From contig WGLW01000023.1 in the NCBI GenBank assembly GCA_016125405.1, forward strand, positions 1 to 64,000: a stretch of 64,000 bases of DNA. The letters run 5' to 3'. Shown piece after piece: positions 33,604 to 41,332 of the stretch. The notes below the pieces were generated by a model that saw nothing but the letters and a program-made list of their open reading frames with translations, was not told the DNA's origin and ran no database searches. This stretch comes from Alphaproteobacteria bacterium. Its GTDB lineage: Bacteria > Pseudomonadota > Alphaproteobacteria > Caulobacterales > Hyphomonadaceae. Position 1 is the stretch's first letter, and the number at the start of each line of letters is the position of its first letter. Position numbers and translations under genes: made by a program.

Positions 33604-33843
33604 ATGTCGCCCGAGCGCAAGCGCCGTGACCGCAACCGGACCGAACGCAAGCAGCCCGGCCGCAGGCAGGAAGTGGTCGTCGCCACGGTGTCCGTGGCCG
33701 GCCTCGCCGCTGTTGTCACATCGTTTGCGCTGACCGGAGCCACGGAGGCGGCGGCCTTCGCCGCTGGCCTGGGAACCGGCGGGGCCGGCGTCTATCTGGC
33801 GATGAAGAACCGCCTGGTCGCCCAGAAACGCCGGGGCCGATAA
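33604..33843 (+). CDS. Small basic membrane protein of unknown function
   Basis: 79 residues: a strongly basic start (MSPERKRRDRNRTERKQPGR) then one or two hydrophobic segments (VVVATVSVAGLAAVVTSFAL and AAAFAAGLGTGGAGVYLAM) and a basic tail. No family recognised. It begins the plus-strand part of the inserted block between portal and large terminase. Confidence 0.5.
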   Translation: MSPERKRRDRNRTERKQPGRRQEVVVATVSVAGLAAVVTSFALTGATEAAAFAAGLGTGGAGVYLAMKNRLVAQKRRGR

Positions 33844-34050
33844 GCCAACCGGAGTCGTCCTAACCGGAATTTCCGAGACTGGACTAATATGGGCCCGGCC
33901 ATGCCCGGTTGGACAAGTTTTTGGTCCAGGGCGCGTCTTGGTTAGCGCAAGACTGCGATCTCCCCTGAAATCACACGGAATAAATTTCGTGCGCCTTCAC
34001 GGCTGTCGGGCAGCCTTTGCGGGATAGCTCGTTTCGAGCGCAGCAAGGCC

Positions 34051-34296
34051 ATGACCATGCAGGTTGATGCCGCCGCAATTCGTGACGCCGCCGCCGCCCA
34101 GCGCGAAGTCGCCCGCGCCGAGGCCGCCACCTATGCCGCCCAGCAATCGGAACTCTCCCACGACCAACGCGTGGAGGAGGCCAAGAACGCCGCCGCCGCG
34201 CGCCCCGGACCGGCCGACCGCGCCGCGGAGCTCCCTCCCGAGCCCGAGCGCGTGCGCGCCGCCTCTGGAAGCCGGCTCCTCGACGTCCTGGCCTGA
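34051..34296 (+). CDS. Small Ala-rich hypothetical protein
   Basis: 81 residues, mostly one long Ala/Glu/Gln-rich helix (AAQREVARAEAATYAAQQSE) with a Pro-rich region after it. No membrane segment and no recognised domain. Base composition and codon pattern fit the region. A clear terminator follows 26 bases after its stop, which supports it as a real end of transcription. Confidence 0.5.
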   Translation: MTMQVDAAAIRDAAAAQREVARAEAATYAAQQSELSHDQRVEEAKNAAAARPGPADRAAELPPEPERVRAASGSRLLDVLA

Positions 34297-34321
34297 CACC
34301 GGGCTCGGGGCTGGGGCCCAA

Positions 34322-34394
34322 CCCTCCTGGTCTTGCCTGCCGCCGGATGGCCCGACCCATCCCCGGTCACGGAAGACCAGGAGGGCATTTTTTT
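34322..34394 (+). terminator. Rho-independent terminator, 13-bp stem
   Basis: CCCTCCTGGTCTT (34322-34334) pairs exactly with AAGACCAGGAGGG (34373-34385), followed by CA and seven T (34388-34394). The 38-base loop can itself fold in part. It follows the small gene ending at 34296. Confidence 0.75.
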
Positions 34395-34464
34395 GCCCGC
34401 TCGGTCGACGCCGGCGCCCGATTGAGGAAAGCTGCCGCAATCCCCTGATCGGTAAGGCGGCGCC

Positions 34465-34926
34465 ATGTCCGGTAAACTTGCTACGCTCGCAACGCTGTCG
34501 CTTGTGCTCGCAGCCTGTTCTGCGAAAGCGCCGTCCACTGCAACAGCGCCGCCTTCGCCCGGCTATTCCGACGCTTCGACCTCCGCGGACATTCACGCCG
34601 GCCTTCTGACGCCAGGCTCCGACACCCTCTATGCGGCGGAATCCGAACCGCCCGCGACGCCAGAGGCATGGGCAAAGGTCGAGGCTGGCGCGGAACAACT
34701 GATCGAGGGCGCCGCCCTGATGCAGACCGGCTCGCGCCCGGAAGGCCGCGCCGAATGGATCCGCATCTCCAAAGCCGTCGAGGACGCAGCGCGCCGATCG
34801 GCGTCAGCCGCGCACGCACATGACGCGGACGCGCTCGCCGCCGCCGATGGCGACTTCACCGCCCAGTGCGAGGATTGTCATAATGCCTTTCGCGACGCCG
34901 GCGGCGGCATGATGCGAAAGCCCTGA
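34465..34926 (+). CDS. Cytochrome c'-like lipoprotein
   Basis: 153 residues: a lipoprotein signal (MSGKLATLATLSLVLAAC, lipobox LAAC), a low-complexity linker, a helical region and one C-terminal heme c motif CEDCH in FTAQCEDCHNAFRDAGG. C-terminal CxxCH after helices is the cytochrome c'/c556 layout. It would receive heme from the Ccm system coded in this window. The partner is not evident. Confidence 0.78.
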   Translation: MSGKLATLATLSLVLAACSAKAPSTATAPPSPGYSDASTSADIHAGLLTPGSDTLYAAESEPPATPEAWAKVEAGAEQLIEGAALMQTGSRPEGRAEWIRISKAVEDAARRSASAAHAHDADALAAADGDFTAQCEDCHNAFRDAGGGMMRKP

Positions 34927-35072
34927 CGCCCGCGCGCCGAAAACCGGCCAATCCCTAACAGAAGAATGCCGCGAAGTAGCAATTCCGTTGCGAAACCGGA
35001 TGATTCGTGAGGAGGGCGTTAACAACCGATTCACTGCGGTGCGGCATAATGGGATCAAGTTTGGGATGTGTC

Positions 35073-35372
35073 ATGAGCGCCGGCTTATCAAGCGGCATTG
35101 GTCCGGTTTCGGCCCGCTACGCCGCTCAAATTCGGGAACTGCTCTACGCGCAGGCGATCCAGCGGATGGCGGCGGAACAGGAAGCTGCGCGCCAGGCTGA
35201 CCAGGACCGCCGGTCCGAAATCCTGCAGCCCTCGGACGCCAGCGCCACCACGAAACCGACAACGCCTGCCGAAGCCGCAAAGCCGGTCGAGACCAGCACC
35301 GCGTCCACGCCCGCTCCGTCAAGCGACGCCCAGAAACCGGCGCCCGCACAGTTCCTCGACATCCAGGCCTGA
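35073..35372 (+). CDS. Hypothetical protein with Pro/Ala-rich tail
   Basis: 99 residues: MSAGLSSGIGPVSARYAAQI, a helix RELLYAQAIQRMAAEQEAAR, and a Pro/Ala/Thr-rich C-terminus. The frame opens upstream at 35007; the ATG at 35073 is the more natural start but no strong ribosome site decides. No family recognised. Confidence 0.5.
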   Translation: MSAGLSSGIGPVSARYAAQIRELLYAQAIQRMAAEQEAARQADQDRRSEILQPSDASATTKPTTPAEAAKPVETSTASTPAPSSDAQKPAPAQFLDIQA

Positions 35373-35494
35373 TCTGACGGCCCGGGCGACCATTCGGCCG
35401 CCCCTCTCATCGCGAGCGCACGGCTCGCCTTGCCCAGCATCTGCTTCCCGTCCAATGTCCCGCTGCGGCTGACGCGCCGGGGGCGGAGGGACGA

Positions 35495-35851
35495 ATGATC
35501 GCCACACTACTCAAGGCGCTGGCCACGGCGGCGTTCATCGCTGTCCTGTCGGAGATCGCCAAGCGCTGGACGTGGCTTGCCGCGATCATGGTGGCCCTGC
35601 CGCTGGCGACCATCCTTACGGTCGGTTTCACGGCTTACTCGAAGGACGCCGACGCCGTCGCCAAGGCCAACCAGTTCGCCAACTCCACCTTCCTGATGGT
35701 CTGGCCGGGTATCGCCTTCTTCATCGTGCTGTTCGTCAGCCAGAAACTCGGCGCTCCGTTCTGGATCGGCTTCGCCCTTGCGGTGGTCGCAACGGGTCTT
35801 GCGACGTGGGGCTTTGCGCTGTTCTATCGCTCCATAGGTCTGAAGCTCTAG
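35495..35851 (+). CDS. DUF3147 family membrane protein
   Basis: 118 residues with four membrane helices: LLKALATAAFIAVLSEIAK, WLAAIMVALPLATILTVGF, TFLMVWPGIAFFIVLFVSQ and PFWIGFALAVVATGLATWGF. Length and pattern match DUF3147, a family of unknown function. It is followed by a 41-residue gene 56 bases on. Confidence 0.85.
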   Translation: MIATLLKALATAAFIAVLSEIAKRWTWLAAIMVALPLATILTVGFTAYSKDADAVAKANQFANSTFLMVWPGIAFFIVLFVSQKLGAPFWIGFALAVVATGLATWGFALFYRSIGLKL

Positions 35852-35907
35852 CGTGTTGCCCGTGGCCGGCGCGCCCGCCGGCCTCAATTCCGGAAAGGAC
35901 GTTTCCC

Positions 35908-36033
35908 ATGGCCAAGGGTCAGGTGCGCAGCAACAAGGAAACCCGCAAACCCAAGAAGGAAAAATCGAAGCCGCCGGCAAGCGTGAAGTATTCGCCGGTC
36001 AACGCGGCGCTCAACAAGAACCACAAGGGCTGA
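35908..36033 (+). CDS. 41-residue basic protein
   Basis: The frame reads MAKGQVRSNKETRKPKKEK and ends YSPVNAALNKNHKG. It is lysine-rich and soluble. AAGGA lies eleven bases upstream of the ATG and a terminator follows 25 bases after the stop. Short proteins beginning MAKGQxRSNKE are widespread in proteobacteria (recall, not checked). Function unknown. Confidence 0.75.
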   Translation: MAKGQVRSNKETRKPKKEKSKPPASVKYSPVNAALNKNHKG

Positions 36034-36056
36034 TCGCTCTTGCAATCCAACGAAGA

Positions 36057-36090
36057 CCGGCCCGCGTCCCATCGGATCGCGGGCCGTTTT
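36057..36090 (+). terminator. Rho-independent terminator
   Basis: CGGCCCGCG (36058-36066) pairs with CGCGGGCCG (36078-36086), followed by TTTT. It ends the plus-strand DUF3147/41-residue unit and lies 17 bases from the stop of the opposite small gene. Confidence 0.75.
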
Positions 36091-36106
36091 CATGTCCGGC
36101 TGGCTG

Positions 36107-36184
36107 CTAGAGAACGTGGAACAGGTAGAGCAGCAGGATGACTGGAAGCGGAATGCCGAGAAACCAGAGAAGTACGCCTTTCAT
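36107..36184 (-). CDS. 25-residue membrane microprotein
   Basis: The minus strand has a 25-codon frame: MKGVLLWFLGIPLPVILLLY then LFHVL and TAG. It is one hydrophobic helix broken by Pro. AGGAGG five bases before the ATG is the strongest ribosome site in this stretch. Very similar small proteins (MKG.LLW..GIP.P) occur in many proteobacteria, as far as I recall. It lies 10 bases after the next membrane-protein gene, so the two are probably co-transcribed. Confidence 0.75.
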   Translation of the reverse strand: MKGVLLWFLGIPLPVILLLYLFHVL

Positions 36185-36193
36185 GTCTGCCTC

Positions 36194-36841
36194 CTAGACC
36201 CTGTCCGCCAGCGTCACGGGGCGAACCCGGCGCTCTTCCCATTTCGGATGGGCGGAGCCGAGCTTGCCGCCCGCCACCGCGCCGACGCCGCCAAGCACCA
36301 CCGTCGCGAACGCCCACCACGCCGTCACCAGCGCCGCCTTCTTGGCTGCTTCAGCCTCGTCCGGAGACAGCGGATTGGGCGCGCCGGAAGTCTGGCCGGT
36401 CGCGGTCTGCGCCGTATCCGTCGCCGCCTGCGCCAGACCGTGCATGCTGGTCGATGCGTGTTCGAGGATCCCGCCGACGCCAAATCCGAGAACGCCGATC
36501 GCCACCACAAGCGAGAGCGCCCAGACCATGATGCCCTGAAGCGCGCCGTCGTGATGGTCCGGCCATCGCGCCGAGTGCGCCGCCGTGAAGGCGCCGAGCT
36601 GCACCGCCACCAGATTCGAGAAGGCGACCCACAGGCCGCCGCCGATCGTCCAGCCTGGCGCCTGCTCGCTCGCCGGAGCAAACGGGCTGATCGCCGTTGC
36701 GCCAATCGCAACGCCCAGCAGCATCAGCGTGAAGCCGGCCGCGACCGCAACCAGCGTGCCGCCAATAACCGAACTCCAGCAGATCAGGTGATGTTCGTAG
36801 ACGCGCAGGTCCGCGCGCGGCTCCGCAATGGCGTCCGCCAT
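36194..36841 (-). CDS. Conserved hypothetical membrane protein
   Basis: 215 residues with about five hydrophobic segments: VIGGTLVAVAAGFTLMLLGV, GGGLWVAFSNLVAVQLGAFT, GIMVWALSLVVAIGVLGFGV and WWAFATVVLGGVGAVAGGK. The N-terminal part (EHHLICWSSVIGGTLVA) resembles YrzE-like or TIGR04086-like proteins; function not known. It is followed by the 25-residue gene. Confidence 0.7.
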   Translation of the reverse strand: MADAIAEPRADLRVYEHHLICWSSVIGGTLVAVAAGFTLMLLGVAIGATAISPFAPASEQAPGWTIGGGLWVAFSNLVAVQLGAFTAAHSARWPDHHDGALQGIMVWALSLVVAIGVLGFGVGGILEHASTSMHGLAQAATDTAQTATGQTSGAPNPLSPDEAEAAKKAALVTAWWAFATVVLGGVGAVAGGKLGSAHPKWEERRVRPVTLADRV

Positions 36842-36933
36842 GATCCTCTCTCCCAGGACTCATTGTTGATTGCGAGAGGAACGCGGAGAGACTGACTAGG
36901 TTGCAGGGGCACACACCGCCGAAGCGGGACAGC

Positions 36934-37959
36934 CTACTCGACGTCGCGTCCGGCCCGGCGGATGCCAAGAGCGAGAATGCGGTTCAGCAGTTCGGGATAG
37001 GGCATCCCGTCGTGCGCGGCGGCGTAGGCGAACTCCTGGCTCTCGGCGATTTCGGGGTTCGGGTTCGCCTCGATGAAATAGGGCGTGCCGTCCGCCGCCA
37101 GCCGGAAGTCGATCCGCGCATAGCCGTCCAGCTCCAGCGTCTCGGCGATGGTCTGCACCATCTTGCGGATGCGCGTCACCAACGCCGGAGGCAGGTCCTT
37201 CGCCGGCCCGTGGATCACGCCGCGGCGTTCCTGGTAATCCGGATCGTGCTTGGCTTTCTCGGTGGCGGTGAAGTGCGAGTCCTTCGCCGGGTTCGAGAAC
37301 TCCAGCTCCCAAACCGGCAGCACCTGGCGGCGGTGATTGCCCAGCACGCCGACATAGATCTCCCGGCCCTCGATATACTGTTCGGCGATCGCCGGCGTGC
37401 GCACCCGCTCGTGGATGAAGGCCACGCGTTCGGCCAGCTTCTCGTCGGTCTCTACAACAGAGGCTTGCGAGATGCCGATCGAGGCGTCTTCGCTCAGGCT
37501 CTTCACGATCAGGGGGAACTCAAGTCCCTTCGGCCGCTTGATCTTCCGCCCCATCGGAAACACCGCAAAGGCCGGCACCGGTATGCGGTGATACTTCAGC
37601 AGCTTCTTCGAGAGGTCCTTGCCGCGCGCCAGCATGATGCCGCGCGGGCTGCATCCGGTGAACGGCACCTTCAGCAGCTCCAGCAGGCTCACCACGTTCT
37701 GCGCATACAGCGTCTCGCCGTGAAACTCTTCCAGCAGGTTGAAAACGATGTCCGGCTTCCACTCCTCGATCACGTCGCGGATCGGGGCGAGCTCCTGCTG
37801 AACGCCAAGCGCCCGCACTTCATGGCCGCTGCCACGCAGCGTGCTGATGACGTCGTATTCCGTTTTCCAGGCATAGGTCTCCTTCTCGCTCAGGCCCTCG
37901 ATGCTGTCGGGCGGGAGCAAGTCGGGGTGAGCCAGCGCGAGGACGCGAAGCTTCCTCAT
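36934..37959 (-). CDS. ATP-grasp ligase, D-Ala-D-Ala ligase-like
   Basis: 341 residues: a preATP-grasp start (MRKLRVLALAHPDLLPP), central FNLLEEFHGETLYAQNVVSL and GCSPRGIMLARGKDLSKKLL, and the ATP/Mg site with DGYARIDFRLAADGTPYFIE and EANPNPEI. These match D-Ala-D-Ala ligase-type ATP-grasp enzymes, which join an amine to a carboxylate via an acyl phosphate. The substrate is unknown. It overlaps the upstream metallopeptidase gene (ATGA). Peptide bond formation and cleavage coded together suggest a peptide-modifying pair, but this is inference. Confidence 0.86.
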   Translation of the reverse strand: MRKLRVLALAHPDLLPPDSIEGLSEKETYAWKTEYDVISTLRGSGHEVRALGVQQELAPIRDVIEEWKPDIVFNLLEEFHGETLYAQNVVSLLELLKVPFTGCSPRGIMLARGKDLSKKLLKYHRIPVPAFAVFPMGRKIKRPKGLEFPLIVKSLSEDASIGISQASVVETDEKLAERVAFIHERVRTPAIAEQYIEGREIYVGVLGNHRRQVLPVWELEFSNPAKDSHFTATEKAKHDPDYQERRGVIHGPAKDLPPALVTRIRKMVQTIAETLELDGYARIDFRLAADGTPYFIEANPNPEIAESQEFAYAAAHDGMPYPELLNRILALGIRRAGRDVE

Positions 37960-39026
37960 ACGGCGAAGCGCTGCCGTCGCGAGGAGGAATAGAAGGAATG
38001 CACCGCCCGCTTGGTCAGCATCGCGGTGAGGTTGAGGCGCAGCTTGCGCTCCGACCCCGGCGCCCGCAGCTTCAGGGCGCGGCAGCGGTCGCTGATGTCA
38101 TCCAGCACGGCGTCGAGCGTGAGCTGGTATTCGCCGGTCCACTTGGAAACCAGCTGGCGGATCTCGGCGCGGTTGCGGCGAATGAATGTGGTGGCCAGCG
38201 GCGCGTCGGAGGCCTGCGACTCGCGCGAGAAAATCTTCAGCAGGTCGCGATCGAATGTCGCGGAGGTTTCCGCCGCGGCGTAATGCTGCAGCTTGGCCTG
38301 ATAATGACTGTCCAGCGTTTCGTTCATCTTGCTGATCGGATCAACTTCTGCCCGGCGTGTGAGAATCGGTTTCTCGCCGGCAATTTCCGACATCAGCTCG
38401 TCGACATACAGCAATTTTTTTAGCGCCGGCCAGTCCGCATACCTCTTGCGCCAGTTCGATCTCGGTGTCAGCCAAACCGCGAAGGTTTCCGCAAAGTCCT
38501 CGTCGGGATGGCTTTGCGCATACCAGCGCCGCAGGTGCTGAACGTAATTCTGGCTCGATGGATTCGGACGATAGTAGTTCGGATAGGGCTTCGAGGATCG
38601 CCCGAACGCCATCTGCCATTTGCGGCGCCGGTGAAGCCCGTAGGCGTGCTGCACCACATGCCCGGCTTCATGCCGCAGGATCTGCATGCACTCGCGACGC
38701 GTGCCGCCTTCGACATCCAGCATCATGCGGCGCTCGAGACGGATCAGGCGCGGATGCGCAAGATAGAACGGAACGGCGATGCCCGGCGTCGTATCCGGGC
38801 TGAACCATTCGTTCGAAACCCATGAGTGCGCCTGCACCAGAAGCCCGCGCGAGCTCAGTTCGCGGTTGAGCTGGGCGAAGCGGTCTTCGAGCCAGGTGCC
38901 CTCGACTGACAGCTTGAGGTCCTTGAGCTTCACCGTCATCAGGTCGCGGTCGCGCATCGTCGTCCACGAGGGCTCGGTCCGTTTCCGGCTCTTCGACCTC
39001 GCAGGGGCGGACCTGGCGCGACGCAT
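37956..39026 (-). CDS. Putative zinc metallopeptidase (zinicin-like)
   Basis: 356 residues with a gluzincin/zinicin core: ILRHEAGHVVQHAYGL (HEAGH, third ligand or support Glu in HPDEDFAETFAVWL). A basic N-terminus (RRARSAPARSKSRKR) precedes the fold. It resembles the putative zinc-binding metallopeptidase family that is often paired with an ATP-grasp gene. Translationally coupled to the ATP-grasp gene. It is the first gene of the block between large terminase and portal. Confidence 0.82.
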   Translation of the reverse strand: MRRARSAPARSKSRKRTEPSWTTMRDRDLMTVKLKDLKLSVEGTWLEDRFAQLNRELSSRGLLVQAHSWVSNEWFSPDTTPGIAVPFYLAHPRLIRLERRMMLDVEGGTRRECMQILRHEAGHVVQHAYGLHRRRKWQMAFGRSSKPYPNYYRPNPSSQNYVQHLRRWYAQSHPDEDFAETFAVWLTPRSNWRKRYADWPALKKLLYVDELMSEIAGEKPILTRRAEVDPISKMNETLDSHYQAKLQHYAAAETSATFDRDLLKIFSRESQASDAPLATTFIRRNRAEIRQLVSKWTGEYQLTLDAVLDDISDRCRALKLRAPGSERKLRLNLTAMLTKRAVHSFYSSSRRQRFAV

Positions 39027-39231
39027 GAAACGAGTTCCCTAACCCCGACCTAGTGCAAGTTCTGAACCCCGGCGCGGACGAACAACCGGCGGGTGATAAA
39101 GCCTCGCCCAATGCCCGATGATCGCCCGGAGTTCGGCCTCGCCCGACCGCGTTCCGGCCACGCCGGTCCCAGCCATGCCCCGAAGGTGGATACGGTATGG
39201 TTAACGGATAGCAACTTCCGTGAATCCCTCT

Positions 39232-40536
39232 TCACCTGTGATCCCGCGCCCGGTCCCAGAGCGACAAAACGCCCGGCGGCGCGCAGGGTTTTTCGAGCAG
39301 CGCGATCACCGCCCGGACCAGCGCATCCACCCGGTCGGCGCGGCGCCCACCCGGCCGGTCTCCCTCTCCGCCCAGGGCGCACATCTCATCCTCCAGCTCC
39401 CGGAATATGCCGGCATGGCGCACGCGACCGCGTTCGTAGAGCACGGATACGGGCATCGCGCGGTCTGTCTTGGACTGGGTCGCGCGCGTCAGTCGCACCC
39501 GCAGCCCTGCCTCCGGCGTCGCGCCCGCCAGCTCCAGCATCTTGCGCACCATCTCGCCGCCCTGGTTGGCCTCGGCTGCGATCTCGCCCGCGCCCCAGGC
39601 CTTCGCCAGCGCCACCGCACGCTCGGCCCACGCCAGCGGCTTCAGCCCCTGCGCGCTGGCGTCGGACAGCACATAAACCGTCTCGCCGGCCCGGCCCGCC
39701 GCCACGATCCCGCAGGCATCGCTGCGCGGTCCCGCCATCGCCGGCGGATCGACGGCCACCACCACCCGGTCGAACGCCAGCTCCGCCGCCGCGTCCAGCC
39801 GCATCCGCCCGCGCTCGATCGCCTCGCGTGAAAAGATGGCGCCGGGCGGATCCTCCACCAGCTCGCCGTCCAGTTCCTGCCGCGCCAGCCGCGTGCCGGC
39901 ATAGGCGTCGGTTACGGCCTCGACAAAGCCAGGCGCGAGATTGTCCGCATTGGAACGTGTCGCCGCCCATGTGATCGCTGCACGCCCCGAAGCCGCCATC
40001 CGCACCAGCCGTTTCACCAGCGCCGTCGCGCGCGGCGTCGTCGTCGCCGCAACCCGTGGATCGTCGCCAAGGCGCAGCGTGAACATCAGGTTGTCCCACG
40101 TCGCCTCGCCATGCGCCCACGCGCCGATCTCGTCGCACCACGCCGCGTCGAACTGCGGCCCGCGCAGGCTGTCCGGGTCTTCCGCCGAGAACGCGAACGC
40201 CTCGGCGCCGCACCGCCATACCAGCCGCCGACGCGAGACTTCATAGGCCGGTCGCGCCCTTGGCATCCCGATGGAGCACAAGCCGCTCGGTCCCGCGATC
40301 ATCACCTCGCGCACATCGCCCAGCGTCGGCCCGACCAGAGCGATGCGCCGCGCGGCGCCTGTCTCCACCAGTCCGCGCACCCATTCGGCGCCGGCGCGCG
40401 TCTTGCCCGCGCCGCGCCCGCCCATGAACAGCCAGATGCGCCAGTCGCCCTCAGGCGCCCTCTGCGCTGGCAGCGCCCAGCGCGTCCAGTCCTGATCCGC
40501 CCACAGCGCCTGCGTCTCCGTCGACCGGTTCGCCAT
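39232..40536 (-). CDS. Phage/GTA terminase large subunit (gp2-like)
   Basis: About 434 residues: PEGDWRIWLFMGGRGAGKTR holds the Walker A motif (GGRGAGKT), FDAAWCDEIGAW the Walker B, and the C-terminal nuclease has VVVAVDPPAMAGPRSDACG and RRADRVDALVRA. It packages DNA into heads. The frame is open to 40821 through the terS region; ATG at 40536 gives GTA-like length. The gene is intact. Overlap with the end of terS is 86 bases. Confidence 0.92.
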   Translation of the reverse strand: MANRSTETQALWADQDWTRWALPAQRAPEGDWRIWLFMGGRGAGKTRAGAEWVRGLVETGAARRIALVGPTLGDVREVMIAGPSGLCSIGMPRARPAYEVSRRRLVWRCGAEAFAFSAEDPDSLRGPQFDAAWCDEIGAWAHGEATWDNLMFTLRLGDDPRVAATTTPRATALVKRLVRMAASGRAAITWAATRSNADNLAPGFVEAVTDAYAGTRLARQELDGELVEDPPGAIFSREAIERGRMRLDAAAELAFDRVVVAVDPPAMAGPRSDACGIVAAGRAGETVYVLSDASAQGLKPLAWAERAVALAKAWGAGEIAAEANQGGEMVRKMLELAGATPEAGLRVRLTRATQSKTDRAMPVSVLYERGRVRHAGIFRELEDEMCALGGEGDRPGGRRADRVDALVRAVIALLEKPCAPPGVLSLWDRARDHR

Positions 40537-41146
40537 CACAATCGCAAGCTGCCGCCTCACCCAACTCCGCAGCTCGTTGATCGAGCCGGGCGAGCAGGCG
40601 TCGCAACCTGGCAGCGACAGCGTCGCGATGGGTCCGGTCGGGGTTGTCGGGATCGTCGAGCGGGTCAAGGGCATCTGCGCCTCGTGTCTGGATTTCGGAT
40701 GCGTCGTCCGGCGATTGCGGCGACCACAATGGCGGCGGCGTCTTCGGCGCGCGCGGCGGCAGCGCGTCCCACGCCGACGCCCTGGCGAGAAAGTCCGGGT
40801 CTGGTTCGGCGCCGCCATCAAAGTTCCGGACGCAGGCGCCGAGTATCACCATCCGCGACAGCGCACGCCGCTCGCTCTCGCGCATCCGCTTCGTCCAGTG
40901 TTCCCGCTTGGACCGCGCCGAGATGGTCGAGGACGCAACCCCGAACAGCTCCGCCAGTTCGCTCAGTCGCATCCCGCGCCCGAACTGCAGCCGCACCGCC
41001 AGCACATCGATGTCCGTGTCGCGAAACCGCCGCCGCGGGTCACGCCACTTCACTTGCGCCTCGCGCCACTCTTCCGGCGACACCGGCGGATCGAGCAGCC
41101 GCGCCACGTTCGGACCGTAGTCGAGGTCCTTGTCCTCGCGCTCCAT
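40451..41146 (-). CDS. Terminase small subunit-like DNA-binding protein (GTA gp1 position)
   Basis: 231 residues: SPEEWREAQVKWRDPRRRFR near the N-terminus, then a helix-turn-helix-like RLSELAELFGVASSTISARS, then a Pro/Asp-rich linker and a helix (AARLRRLLARLDQRAAELGE). In GTAs gp1 is the small terminase and precedes gp2 with overlap, as here. Assignment rests on position and the HTH. It is divergent from the following histidine kinase. Confidence 0.7.
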   Translation of the reverse strand: MEREDKDLDYGPNVARLLDPPVSPEEWREAQVKWRDPRRRFRDTDIDVLAVRLQFGRGMRLSELAELFGVASSTISARSKREHWTKRMRESERRALSRMVILGACVRNFDGGAEPDPDFLARASAWDALPPRAPKTPPPLWSPQSPDDASEIQTRGADALDPLDDPDNPDRTHRDAVAARLRRLLARLDQRAAELGEAAACDCDGEPVDGDAGAVGGSGLDALGAASAEGA

Positions 41147-41332
41147 AGCGCGCCTCCCTCAGCAACCGGAGGCCCACGCCCCCCACGCTGACAGTCTGCG
41201 CCGCCCGCGCGCCCGGTCGGATTGCCGCGCACTTTTCCATTGCCGCCGCCGCGCGTCCCGGCCTCGCAAATCCCGCCACAATTACTAACAAAACTTCATC
41301 CAGAATTAATGGGTTTCGGCCACGCTGGCCGA

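Noticed and set aside
41147-41332. CtrA binding site upstream of the small terminase gene
   Set aside because: AT-rich bases are present, but no TTAA-N7-TTAA pattern could be found.
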